From Streptomyces sp. NBC_01549 (lineage in GTDB: Bacteria > Actinomycetota > Actinomycetes > Streptomycetales > Streptomycetaceae), in the NCBI RefSeq assembly GCF_026339955.1, contig NZ_JAPEPW010000002.1, positions 1,364,001 to 1,428,000 on the forward strand: a stretch of DNA of 64,000 nucleotides, in the 5' to 3' direction. Shown here in pieces: positions 7,576 to 16,015 of this stretch; within the stretch, counting starts at the first letter, position 1, and each line of letters opens with the position of its first letter. Made by a program: the position numbers and the translations under genes. The notes beneath the pieces are model-generated. The model saw only the letters and a program-made list of their open reading frames with translations, was not told the DNA's origin and ran no database searches.

Positions 7576-9660
7576 ATGACAACACCAGCTGCAGTGATCG
7601 TGGATGCCGCCGCCTACGCGCAGGCGGTCGAGGACGCCGTGAAGGCTTCGGCCGCCTACTACGCGGGCGGCACGTCAGTGCTGGACGACGACACCTACGA
7701 CCGGCTGGTACGGGGCATCGCGGCGTGGGAGGCCGCTCATCCCGGCGAGGTGCTGCCCGACTCACCGACCGGGAAGGTCGCCGGTGGTGCCGTGGAGGGC
7801 GATGTCCCGCACACGGTGCCCATGCTGAGCCTGGACAATGTGTTCTCGCCGGAGGAGTTCACCGCCTGGACCTCGTCGCTGGCCCGGCGAATCGGCCATG
7901 ACGTCGCGCGGTTCAGCGTCGAGCCCAAGCTCGACGGGCTCGCGATCGCCGCCCGTTACACCCATGGCCGCCTCACCCGGCTGATCACCCGTGGCGACGG
8001 GACGGCCGGGGAGGACGTCTCGCACGCCATCGGCACCGTCGAAGGGCTCCCGGCCGAACTCGCCGAACCGGTCACGGTGGAGGTGCGCGGCGAAGTCCTG
8101 ATGACCACCGCCCAGTTCGAGCACGCCAACGAGGTGCGCACCGCGCACGGCGGGCAGCCGTTCGCGAACCCGCGCAACGCCGCGGCGGGCACGCTGCGTG
8201 CCAAGGACCGCGCCTACACCGTGCCGATGACCTTCTTCGGCTACGGCGTGCTGGCGCTGCCCGGTACACAGGAGGACCTCGCGGCGCGGCTGGGCGAAGC
8301 CGCGCACAGCGAGCTGATGGCGCGGTGCGGCGAGCTCGGTGTGAACATCACCGCCTCCACCGCCGTGCCCGGCACCACGGCGGAGACCGCCGAGCAGGTC
8401 CTGGACCGGGTGAAGGAGGTCGCCGCGCTGCGGGCGGAGTTGCCGTTCGGAATCGACGGGATCGTCATCAAGGCCGACCTGGCCGCCGATCAGGCCGTCG
8501 CCGGATCCGGTTCGCGTGCCCCTCGCTGGGCGATCGCCTACAAGCTGCCGGCCGTGGAGAAGATCACCCGGCTCCTGGAGGTGGAGTGGAACGTGGGCCG
8601 CACCGGCATCATCGCTCCGCGCGCGGTCCTCGAACCGGTCGAGATCGACGGCTCCACCATCACCTACGCCACCCTCCACAACCCGGCCGACATCACCCGC
8701 CGCGACCTGCGGCTGGGCGACCATGTCATGGTCCACCGCGCCGGGGACGTCATTCCCCGCGTCGAGGCCCCCGTCGCCCATCTGCGCACCGGCGAGGAGC
8801 GGCCGATCGTCTTCCCCGAGGTGTGCCCGCGGTGCGGCTCCGCCATCGACACCAGCGAGCAGCGCTGGCGCTGCGCGAACGGCCGCAACTGTCACCTGGT
8901 CGCCGCCCTCTCGTACGCCGCGGGCCGTGACCAGCTCGACATCGAGGGGCTGGGCCACACCCGTGTCGTCCAGCTCGTCGAGGCCGGCCTGGTCGCCGAT
9001 CTGGCCGACGTGTTCGCCCTCACCCGCGACCAGCTCCTCGTCCTGGAACGGATGGGTGAGACCAGCACCGACAATCTCCTCGCGGCGATCGACGCGGCCA
9101 AGGGGCAACCCTTGTCGCGGGTACTGTGCGCGCTCGGCGTCCGCGGTACGGGCCGCTCCATGTCCCGTCGTATCGCCCGGTACTTCGCCGCGATGGAGCA
9201 CATCCGTGCCGCCGACGCCGAAGCGATGCAGCGGGTCGAGGGCATCGGCACGGAGAAGGCCCCGTCCATCGTCGCCGAACTGGCCGAACTGGCTCCGCTC
9301 ATCGACAAGCTCGCCGCGGCCGGGGTCAACATGACCGAACCCGGCGCCACCCCGCCCGTCCCCACCGACGACACCGGCGGCGCCACCCAGGGCGCGGAGC
9401 CGACGGGCGGTCCGCTGACCGGGATGGCGGTCGTCGTCACCGGGGCCATGACGGGCCCGTTGGAGAAGCTCAGCCGCAACCAGATGAACGAACTCATCGA
9501 ACGCGCCGGTGGCCGCTCCTCCTCAAGCGTCTCCAAGAAGACCACGCTGGTCGTCGCCGGCGAGGGTGCCGGATCCAAGCGCGCCAAGGCCGAGGGCCTC
9601 GGCATCCGGCTGGCCACCCCCGACGAGTTCGCGGTCCTGGTCGCCGACTACGTCGACTGA
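7576..9660 (+). CDS. ligA: NAD-dependent DNA ligase (LigA family)
   Basis: 694 aa. The adenylation motif KLDG has its Lys at residue 118 (EPKLDGLAIA). The OB fold is followed by a four-Cys zinc finger (C417, C420, C433, C439), a helix-hairpin-helix region, and a C-terminal BRCT domain (about 620-694). It seals nicks in duplex DNA using NAD+. The ATG at 7576 (MTTPAA) is preferred; an ATG at 7567 is possible. Many Streptomyces encode a second LigA paralogue besides the essential enzyme, and the divergent domain Ia loop (GGTSVLDDDTYD) and linker favour that paralogue here, though this cannot be settled from the window. Confidence 0.9.
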   Translation: MTTPAAVIVDAAAYAQAVEDAVKASAAYYAGGTSVLDDDTYDRLVRGIAAWEAAHPGEVLPDSPTGKVAGGAVEGDVPHTVPMLSLDNVFSPEEFTAWTSSLARRIGHDVARFSVEPKLDGLAIAARYTHGRLTRLITRGDGTAGEDVSHAIGTVEGLPAELAEPVTVEVRGEVLMTTAQFEHANEVRTAHGGQPFANPRNAAAGTLRAKDRAYTVPMTFFGYGVLALPGTQEDLAARLGEAAHSELMARCGELGVNITASTAVPGTTAETAEQVLDRVKEVAALRAELPFGIDGIVIKADLAADQAVAGSGSRAPRWAIAYKLPAVEKITRLLEVEWNVGRTGIIAPRAVLEPVEIDGSTITYATLHNPADITRRDLRLGDHVMVHRAGDVIPRVEAPVAHLRTGEERPIVFPEVCPRCGSAIDTSEQRWRCANGRNCHLVAALSYAAGRDQLDIEGLGHTRVVQLVEAGLVADLADVFALTRDQLLVLERMGETSTDNLLAAIDAAKGQPLSRVLCALGVRGTGRSMSRRIARYFAAMEHIRAADAEAMQRVEGIGTEKAPSIVAELAELAPLIDKLAAAGVNMTEPGATPPVPTDDTGGATQGAEPTGGPLTGMAVVVTGAMTGPLEKLSRNQMNELIERAGGRSSSSVSKKTTLVVAGEGAGSKRAKAEGLGIRLATPDEFAVLVADYVD

Positions 9661-9692
9661 TCCTTGACGGCCGACTGACCCTTGACGGCCGA
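9655..9692 (+). repeat. Short tandem repeat covering the ligase stop codon
   Basis: The unit CGACTGATCCTTGACGG is followed by CCGACTGACCCTTGACGG and a partial third copy, starting inside the last ligase codons. It looks like slippage duplication of the stop region. No function is implied. Confidence 0.6.
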
Positions 9693-9715
9693 CGCCGGCG
9701 TGACGCGACGCGGCA

Positions 9716-9747
9716 GCGTGCGGTCGCCATCGAGGGCGACCGCACGC
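9716..9747. terminator. Bidirectional terminator between ligA and fprA
   Basis: A 13-bp perfect inverted repeat (9716-9728 with 9735-9747, arm GCGTGCGGTCGCC) with a 6-nt loop lies between the convergent genes ending at 9660 and 9754. Confidence 0.8.
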
Positions 9748-9753
9748 CGAGGA

Positions 9754-11118
9754 CTAGGCGCCGCTCGCGTCGAGCATGTCCTCGCGCTCGACGATCTTCA
9801 CGCGTTCCCGTTCCTGCGGTTCGCCCAGCGCCTTCTCCGCGGCGTCCAGGCGGTACCAGCCCTCCCAGGTGGTGAAGCGGACGTTCCGCTCGCCGAGGAA
9901 CGCGTCCACGGCCTCCGGGTCGGGCGAGGCGGGCGTGTGCAGACGTCCGTTCGTGTGGTCGTCGAGCAGGCTGGCGACGGTCTCGTTGGCGTCGCCCTTG
10001 GTGTGGCCGATCAGACCCACGGGGCCGCGCCGGATCCAGCCGGTGACGTACGTCGACTGCAGGTGCTCGCCGGTCTCCTCGATCACCCGGCCGCCCTGGT
10101 CCGGGACCGTGCCCGAATCGGCGTCCCAGGGGAGCTTGGGCAGTTCGTCGGACAGGTAGCCCACGGCGCGGTAGACCGCACCGAGGTCCCAGTCCTTGAA
10201 CTCGCCGGTTCCCTTGACGTTGCCGGTGCCGTCGAGGGCGGTGCGCTCGGTGCGCAGGCCGACGACCCGGCCGTTCTCGCCGAGGATCTCGGTCGGGGAC
10301 TCGAAGAAGTGCAGGAAGAGCTTGTGCGGGCGGTCACCGGCGTCGCGGATGGCCCAGTTCTCCAGGGTCTTGGCGACCATGTCGGCCTGCTTGTTGCCGC
10401 GCCGGGTCGCGATCGAGCCCTCGTCGTAGTCGATGTCCTCGGGGTCGACGATGACCTCGATGTTCGGGGAGTGGTCCAGCTCCCGCAGCTCCATCGGGCT
10501 GAACTTCGCCTGCGCCGGACCGCGGCGGCCGAAGACGTGGACCTCCAGGGCCTTGTTGGCCTTGAGGCCGTCGTAGACGTTCTGCGGGATCTCGGTCGGC
10601 AGCAGTTCGTCGGCGGTCTTGGCGAGGATGCGCGCGACGTCGAGGGCGACATTGCCGACACCGAGGACGGCGACCTTCTCCGCTTCGAGCGGCCAGGTCC
10701 GCTCCACGTCCGGGTGGCCGTCGTACCAGGAGACGAAGTCCGCCGCACCGTACGAGCCGTCAAGGCCGATGCCGGGTATGTCGAGGGCCCGGTCGGCCGT
10801 CGCCCCCGTGGAGAAGATCACCGCGTCGTAGAAGGTGCGCAGGTCGTCGAGGTTGATGTCCCCCGGGTAGTCGACGTTGCCGAAGAGACGTATCTGAGGC
10901 TTGTCGAGCACCTGGTGCAGGGCCGTGATGATGCCCTTGATCCGCGGGTGGTCGGGGGCCACGCCGTAGCGGATCAGACCGAAGGGGGCCGGCATCCGCT
11001 CAAAGAGGTCGATGGACACACCGGGCTCGACCGCCACTGCGGACTTCAGCAGCGCGTCGGCAGCGTAGATCCCGGCGGGGCCGGCTCCGACAATGGCTAC
11101 CCGCAGAGGGCGAGGCAT
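9754..11118 (-). CDS. fprA: FAD-dependent ferredoxin/adrenodoxin-NADP+ reductase (FprA-like)
   Basis: 454 aa, the usual length of mycobacterial FprA and mitochondrial adrenodoxin reductase. The N-terminal FAD fingerprint VAIVGAGPAGIYAA and PAPFGLIRYGVAPDHP are family hallmarks; the NADP-binding segment VLGVGNVALDVARIL and the C-terminal FAD segment TGWIRRGPVGLIGHTKGDA are intact. It passes electrons from NADPH to ferredoxins that serve P450s or Fe-S assembly. A dyad matching the DmdR1/IdeR iron box is about 50 bp upstream, suggesting derepression under iron limitation. Confidence 0.9.
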   Translation of the reverse strand: MPRPLRVAIVGAGPAGIYAADALLKSAVAVEPGVSIDLFERMPAPFGLIRYGVAPDHPRIKGIITALHQVLDKPQIRLFGNVDYPGDINLDDLRTFYDAVIFSTGATADRALDIPGIGLDGSYGAADFVSWYDGHPDVERTWPLEAEKVAVLGVGNVALDVARILAKTADELLPTEIPQNVYDGLKANKALEVHVFGRRGPAQAKFSPMELRELDHSPNIEVIVDPEDIDYDEGSIATRRGNKQADMVAKTLENWAIRDAGDRPHKLFLHFFESPTEILGENGRVVGLRTERTALDGTGNVKGTGEFKDWDLGAVYRAVGYLSDELPKLPWDADSGTVPDQGGRVIEETGEHLQSTYVTGWIRRGPVGLIGHTKGDANETVASLLDDHTNGRLHTPASPDPEAVDAFLGERNVRFTTWEGWYRLDAAEKALGEPQERERVKIVEREDMLDASGA

Positions 11119-11168
11119 GATCAGGTTCCCTTCGAACGGTGGCAGGGTGGCTCGTCGGGAAGCCTAAA

Positions 11169-11184
11169 CTAAGGCAAACCTTAG
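11169..11184. promoter_or_regulatory. Iron box (DmdR1/IdeR-like operator)
   Basis: CTAAGGCAAACCTTAG is a 6+4+6 dyad. Its core TAAGGCAAACCTTA matches 11 of 14 positions of the IdeR/DmdR consensus core TTAGGCTAACCTAA. It lies 51-66 bp before the fprA start and about 40-90 bp before the divergent phosphatase gene. Family knowledge predicts Fe2+-dependent repression. Confidence 0.75.
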
Positions 11185-11270
11185 TCAGTAGTCGGGCTGG
11201 ATCTATGACCCCATAAACCGATCTTATGAGTCGGTCACCGGACGGCAGACGCCTCATGATCGGGGGCAAA

Positions 11271-12482
11271 ATGGGATATGTGGGTGTCCGGCGCGTGTCA
11301 GTGGACCGCCTCGTGGAGCAGCCCTCGGGCCGCGGACTGGTGGCGATCCCCCTCGCGCTGATCGTGGTGATCACCGTGGTGGACCTCCACTCCCCGACCG
11401 ATGTCCACCTGGGTCCGTTGCTCGTCATCGCACCCGCCCTCACCGCCTCCCTGGCCGGGCCGCGGCTGACCGCGCTGGTCGGTATACTGGCCGTGGCCGC
11501 CCAGGTCTTCATCGCGATGTTCCACGGCGGGCTGACCACCGCCAACCACGTCGCGCAGATCATCGCCCTGACCGTGCTCTCGGCGCTGGTGGTCTTCGTC
11601 TGCCATGTACGGGAGCGGCGCGACCGGGAGCTGAGCCGGGCGCGGTCGGTGGCCGAGACGGCGCAGCGGGTTCTGCTCAGACCGCCACCCCGCCGGATCG
11701 GGCCCTTGCGCGTGGCCTGGCTGTATCTGGCCGCCGAGGACGAGACCCAGATCGGCGGCGACCTGTTCGCGATCTCCCGCGCCGCCCAGTCCTCGACCCG
11801 GGTGATCATCGGTGACGTACGCGGCAAGGGCCTGGCCTCCATCGGCGAGGCCTCGGTGGTGCTGGGCGCGTTCCGCGAGGGCGCTCACCGGTACTCCACG
11901 CTCCCCGAGCTGGCGGCGGCGCTGGAGGTCAGCGTGTGCCGCGACCTGGAGGACGTGGCCGACACGAAGCACGACCCGGGCGAGCACTTCGTCACCGCGC
12001 TCGTGCTCGACATCCCCGACGAGGGTCCACAGGGCTGGATGATCAACCACGGTCATCCACCGCCTCTGCTTCTGCGCAACCACGAGGTCACGGTCCTGAA
12101 CGCGCGCCACCCCGTCCCCCCGCTCGGCATGTGCGGGCTGCCCGGCGCGAGCCACTCTCCCGACCCGCTCACCTTCCAAACCGGCGACATCCTGCTGCTC
12201 TACACCGACGGCGTCGTCGAAGCCCGCTCACCGTCGGGCGCCTTCTACCCGCTCCTCGATCGGGTCGCCTCCTTCCCGGCCTCCAGCCCCGACTCCCTGC
12301 TGCGCCACATCCACGCCGACCTCCTCGCACACGTCGGCGGCCACCCCGGCGACGACGCCGCCCTCCTGATCATCGAACGCACCGCCTCCCCCCATCCGCA
12401 TCGACCGCACGTCACCACCCGCCCCGTCGAGGGCCACCACCGGTTCCACCCCCGTGGAGCGCCCCCGTCGATGGACCGCTGA
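11271..12482 (+). CDS. SpoIIE/RsbU-type PP2C serine phosphatase with N-terminal membrane segments
   Basis: 403 aa from the ATG at 11271, which has GGGGG 5 nt upstream; in-frame ATGs at 11226 and 11256 are alternatives. Roughly residues 20-110 contain three hydrophobic segments. The remainder is a SpoIIE domain with the acidic metal ligands visible (GGDLFA, IGDVRGKGL, LLLYTDGVVEAR, GDDAALLII). Such proteins dephosphorylate anti-anti-sigma factors in partner-switching control of stress sigma factors. No partner gene is adjacent. The C-terminal tail of about 35 residues is His/Pro-rich. Confidence 0.85.
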   Translation: MGYVGVRRVSVDRLVEQPSGRGLVAIPLALIVVITVVDLHSPTDVHLGPLLVIAPALTASLAGPRLTALVGILAVAAQVFIAMFHGGLTTANHVAQIIALTVLSALVVFVCHVRERRDRELSRARSVAETAQRVLLRPPPRRIGPLRVAWLYLAAEDETQIGGDLFAISRAAQSSTRVIIGDVRGKGLASIGEASVVLGAFREGAHRYSTLPELAAALEVSVCRDLEDVADTKHDPGEHFVTALVLDIPDEGPQGWMINHGHPPPLLLRNHEVTVLNARHPVPPLGMCGLPGASHSPDPLTFQTGDILLLYTDGVVEARSPSGAFYPLLDRVASFPASSPDSLLRHIHADLLAHVGGHPGDDAALLIIERTASPHPHRPHVTTRPVEGHHRFHPRGAPPSMDR

Positions 12483-12746
12483 CCTCACTCCCGGGCCATG
12501 GCGACCAGGTTCGGTCCGAGGCCGGAGCCGCGGCTGTCCGGTCGGCGCGCGCCCTGGTGGAACGTGGCGGTTGCGCGGGGTGCGACCCGGCGGTTGCATA
12601 CGACTGTGTCGTCGATACCCGACGCCGCACACAGCGACGGCCCGCCGAACCAGGCCCCCTCCCCGGACGGTGCCGCCGTTCGCGGGCCCTCGTCACCGTG
12701 TGGCCGCGGCCACCAGGGCCGGACCTATGACGTCCGTGGAGGAGCG

Positions 12747-14108
12747 ATGGGTGTGGACGCGAGCGGACAGGCCGGCCACGGGAAACGGTGGACGGCCAGG
12801 GCCGCGCTGCTCGCGGCGGCGCTGGCGGTGCTGCTGCCGCTCGGTTACGGAGGCGTGGACGGCGTACTGCTGCTCTTTGCCGCGCTCCTCGGCGTGGCGG
12901 TCACGGCGGCGGCGCTGTGGTGGGCGCTGACCCGGCGCGGCCCGCTCCGCTGGGTGGCGGCCGTGCTGGCGGCGGTCGCGCCCTGCGCCGTGCTCACCCT
13001 GTTCGCCGTGGCCGGGCTGCTCTGGGCCGTTCCCGTGTCCCTGGCACTGTGGGCCATGGCCGTCTGGAGCGGCCGGTACGCCCTGCGGAGCGATCGGACG
13101 CGCGCCCCGCGCCCGAAGGAACGCAGGGCCCCGCCACCGCGGCGCGCCTTCCTCCTCATGAACCCGCACTCCGGCGGCGGCAAGGTGGCGAAGTTCGGAC
13201 TGCGGGAGAAGGCGGAGCGGCTCGGCGCGCGGGTCGTGCTCCTCGACCCCGAGAAGCACCAGGACGTCACCGCGCTGGCCCGGGCCGCCGTCGCGGACGG
13301 CGCGGACCTGCTGGGCGTCGCCGGGGGTGACGGGACCCAGGCGCTGGTCGCGGCCGTCGCCGCCGAGCACGGTCTGCCGTTCCTGGTGGTCTCCGCCGGC
13401 ACCCGCAATCACTTCGCCATGGATCTCGGCCTCGACCGCGACGACCCGGCGACCTGCCTGGACGCTCTCACCGACGGCGTGGAACTCCGCGTGGACCTGG
13501 GTTTCGCCGGCGGGCATCCGTTCGTCAACAACGCCTCCTTCGGCGCGTACGCGGCGGTCGTCCAGAGCCCCGCGTACCGCGACGACAAGATCGGCACCGT
13601 CCTGGGCCTCCTGCCCGACCTGCTCACCCGTCAGCGCGGGCCGCGGCTGACCGTCCGCGCCGCCGACACGACACTCGACGCCCCACAGGCCGTACTGGTG
13701 AGCAACAACCCGTACCGCACCAACGATCCGGTCGGCCTCGGCCGCCGCGAACGGCTCGACTCCGGACTCCTGGGCGTCCTCGGCGTCACGGTGGACAGCG
13801 CGGCCGAGGCCGCCGCGCTCGTACTGGACCCCGCGCCGGACGGGCTCGCGGTCCTGACCACCCGTGAGGTGGTCATCGATGCCGACCGCGCGGAGATCGA
13901 GGCCGGCATCGACGGTGAGGCCCTGGTCCTGCCGGTACCGGTTCACTGCCGCGTCGAACCCGGCGCCCTGCGCGTCCGCGTCCCCAAGGAGCGGCCTGGT
14001 GTACCCGAGTCCCAACCCCCCTTGGACTGGCGCCGGTTGGGCACGCTCGCGGCGACCATGGGGCGAACGGCGGTGGTACGACATCCTGGTCGCGCCGGGG
14101 ACACGTAG
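12747..14108 (+). CDS. Diacylglycerol/sphingosine kinase-family lipid kinase with N-terminal membrane region
   Basis: 453 aa. GGAGG is 5 nt before the ATG at 12747; the longer open frame upstream lacks this. Residues about 15-105 form hydrophobic helices. The DAGK catalytic domain starts near 130 (FLLMNPHSGGGK) and carries the nucleotide loop VAGGDGTQALVA and the NNASFGAYAA segment. Membership predicts phosphorylation of a membrane lipid such as diacylglycerol. The substrate and the role of the fused membrane helices are unknown. Confidence 0.87.
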   Translation: MGVDASGQAGHGKRWTARAALLAAALAVLLPLGYGGVDGVLLLFAALLGVAVTAAALWWALTRRGPLRWVAAVLAAVAPCAVLTLFAVAGLLWAVPVSLALWAMAVWSGRYALRSDRTRAPRPKERRAPPPRRAFLLMNPHSGGGKVAKFGLREKAERLGARVVLLDPEKHQDVTALARAAVADGADLLGVAGGDGTQALVAAVAAEHGLPFLVVSAGTRNHFAMDLGLDRDDPATCLDALTDGVELRVDLGFAGGHPFVNNASFGAYAAVVQSPAYRDDKIGTVLGLLPDLLTRQRGPRLTVRAADTTLDAPQAVLVSNNPYRTNDPVGLGRRERLDSGLLGVLGVTVDSAAEAAALVLDPAPDGLAVLTTREVVIDADRAEIEAGIDGEALVLPVPVHCRVEPGALRVRVPKERPGVPESQPPLDWRRLGTLAATMGRTAVVRHPGRAGDT

Positions 14109-14174
14109 ACGAAGGTCACAATTACATATCGGACAGTTCGAGCTGCAATCTTCACACCAGGCACACAAATTGGC

Positions 14175-14390
14175 TAAGTTGGCGGCAGGACGCACGACTC
14201 CCTCCGGCGAACCTCGCCGGGTCGCGCGACCTCCGCCGAATCCGGTGCCCCCGTGGCAACCGGAACCGGGGACCCAACCGACCTTGGGGTGAATCGGCCC
14301 AACCGCCCGACCGGGCAAGGGCCGTAGGGCTGGCCTTCCGGAATCTTGCGCCCGAACCCGACAGCCGACTCGGTAGGCGGAGTACGGAAG
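14175..14390 (+). promoter_or_regulatory. ydaO/yuaA c-di-AMP riboswitch
   Basis: The 295-bp leader before the NlpC/P60 gene carries the conserved blocks of the ydaO motif in order: the GGCTAAGTTGGCGGCAG region near 14170-14187, GACCCAACCGACCTTGGGG then TGAATCGG at 14270-14297, GTAGGGC with CTTCCGG near 14324, and CCCGAACCCGACAGC then GGTAGGCG at about 14351-14380. In actinobacteria this switch binds c-di-AMP and lowers expression of cell-wall hydrolases such as RpfA and NlpC/P60 proteins. The 5' boundary is approximate. Confidence 0.88.
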
Positions 14391-14403
14391 GAGTACGGCT
14401 CCC

Positions 14404-15945
14404 ATGGCGCCGGAACGAACGCCGCGCCCTGGAGGCACCAGCCTCCCTGGCATGCCAGACTCCGCACGCGCGGCGGCCCTCAACGGCGCGGACGGTCCGA
14501 GTCGCGAAGAGGTGCAGCAGCGCATCAGCTCCCTCTACGACCAGGCCGAGAACGCCGTCGGGTTCGTCAACGGGACCCGCGCGATGACCACGGGGAGCCG
14601 AGGCCGCGGCAACCCGACGCCGGAAACCGCGCGCAGGCGCAGCGATCCCGCCCTCGACGACATCACCAAGACCTGGTTCGACGCGGCACGCTCACGGCTG
14701 GGTCCGTCCGCGCCGGCCAGGCTGCCGGCCGACCGGATGCCGGACCCCCCGGCCGCGCGGCCCGCGAGCCCGGCCAGGCGTCCGGAGGACGGGCTCACCA
14801 ACGGTGGGCGGGAGTTGACCGCCCGCCCCGTCCTGGAGCTGACCGCCGGGCCTGCCGCCGAGGCGGCCGCCGGTCCCGTGGCCGAGTTGACGGCCAGAGC
14901 CGTCGCCGCGCTGCCGCCCGCGCCACAGCCTGTGCAGCAGGCCGCCGCGGCCCTGCTGCCCGCGCTGCCCGCCGGGCCCGGGCAGTCCTCGCTGAAGACG
15001 TCCAAGGAGAAGATCCAGCGGAAACTGGCGCTGGCCCGTGAGGTGGTGTCCAAGCACGCCGCACAGTGGAACCCTGGGCCCGCGACGATCGAGTCGCGTC
15101 CGGCCGAGGTGGCCTGGCCCGCCCCGCAGGACCAGGCTCGCCACCAGGCCGCCGAGGAGTGGCAGCGCCAGCAGCCGACCGCACTCGGCCCGGACATGTC
15201 CCTCGGCGCGGGGATGCCTCTCGGCCGGGACATGTCCATGGGGGCGGGGATGCTTCCCGTCCGGGAGATGTCCCCCGGCGCGAACACGCCCCTGACCGCG
15301 GATATACCCATGGCCGCAGGCATGCCCCCCGGCCCGAACATGTCCAACGGCGCCGGCATCCCCCTGACCGCGGACATGTCCCTCGGCGCGGGCATGCCTC
15401 CCGCCCGGGAGATGTCCCCCGGCGCGAACACGCCCCTGACCGCGGATATACCCATGGCCGCAGGCATGCCCCCCGGCGCGGACGTGTCCCTCGGCGCGGG
15501 CATGACCGTAGGCACCGGTGCTTCCATCGGCGCGGTCTACATGGCCGGCCCCGTCGGCATGGTCGGCGCCTCGGAGTCGGGGTACGGCGGAAAGGCCGCC
15601 AAGGCCCTCGCCTTCGCTCGCGCGCAGATCGGCAAGCCGTGTGTCTGGGGCGCGACCGGACCGGACTCGTACGACTCCTCCAGCCTCACCCAGGCCGCCT
15701 GGAGGGCCGCCGGGGTCGCGCTCCCGCGCACCGTGCACGGCCAGGCGACCGCCGGCACGGCGATTCCCCTGACCGACATCCAGTTCGGCGACCTGATCTT
15801 CTTCCACGACAACGTCAGCCACGTCGGCTTCTACACCGGCAACGGCATGATGATCCACGCCCCCAGCCCGGGTGCCTCGATACGCGAAGAGTCGATCTTC
15901 TTCGCCGGACAGAAAGCGATCCACAGCGCGCTGCGCCCGGCGTGA
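14404..15945 (+). CDS. NlpC/P60-family cell-wall protein with Met/Pro/Gly repeats and Cys-to-Ser at the active site
   Basis: 513 aa. An N-terminal helical region (REEVQQRISSLYDQAEN) is followed by an Ala/Pro-rich linker, a degenerate repeat region at about 258-375 (units like MSPGANTPLTADIPMAAGMPPG) and a C-terminal NlpC/P60 domain (about 395-513). The domain keeps VSHVGFYTGNGMMIHAP with the catalytic His, but the nucleophile position reads YDSSSL: residue 425 is Ser (TCC) where family members have Cys (TGC). It may therefore be inactive or a binding-only paralogue. No classical signal peptide is visible. Expression is probably set by the c-di-AMP riboswitch just upstream. Confidence 0.85.
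   Translation: MAPERTPRPGGTSLPGMPDSARAAALNGADGPSREEVQQRISSLYDQAENAVGFVNGTRAMTTGSRGRGNPTPETARRRSDPALDDITKTWFDAARSRLGPSAPARLPADRMPDPPAARPASPARRPEDGLTNGGRELTARPVLELTAGPAAEAAAGPVAELTARAVAALPPAPQPVQQAAAALLPALPAGPGQSSLKTSKEKIQRKLALAREVVSKHAAQWNPGPATIESRPAEVAWPAPQDQARHQAAEEWQRQQPTALGPDMSLGAGMPLGRDMSMGAGMLPVREMSPGANTPLTADIPMAAGMPPGPNMSNGAGIPLTADMSLGAGMPPAREMSPGANTPLTADIPMAAGMPPGADVSLGAGMTVGTGASIGAVYMAGPVGMVGASESGYGGKAAKALAFARAQIGKPCVWGATGPDSYDSSSLTQAAWRAAGVALPRTVHGQATAGTAIPLTDIQFGDLIFFHDNVSHVGFYTGNGMMIHAPSPGASIREESIFFAGQKAIHSALRPA
15261..15333 (+). repeat. 73-bp perfect direct repeat, copy 1
   Basis: Identical to 15405-15477, offset by 144 bp (48 codons), inside the repeat region of the NlpC/P60 gene. 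The exact identity against a background of degenerate neighbouring units indicates recent duplication or gene conversion. Confidence 0.9.
15405..15477 (+). repeat. 73-bp perfect direct repeat, copy 2
   Basis: Second copy of the 73-bp repeat at 15261-15333. Recombination between the two would remove or add exactly 48 codons in frame, making the linker length variable. Confidence 0.9.
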
Positions 15946-16015
15946 CACCCCGGAGTAGCCTCGCCGTACGCCGGTCACGAGAAGGCGTACACGGTCGGGA
16001 GAAGGGGACAGCACG

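Noticed and set aside
12693..14525. 610-codon minus-strand frame opposite the lipid kinase
   Set aside because: It is antisense to a gene with a perfect DAGK motif set and ribosome site, and crosses the riboswitch.
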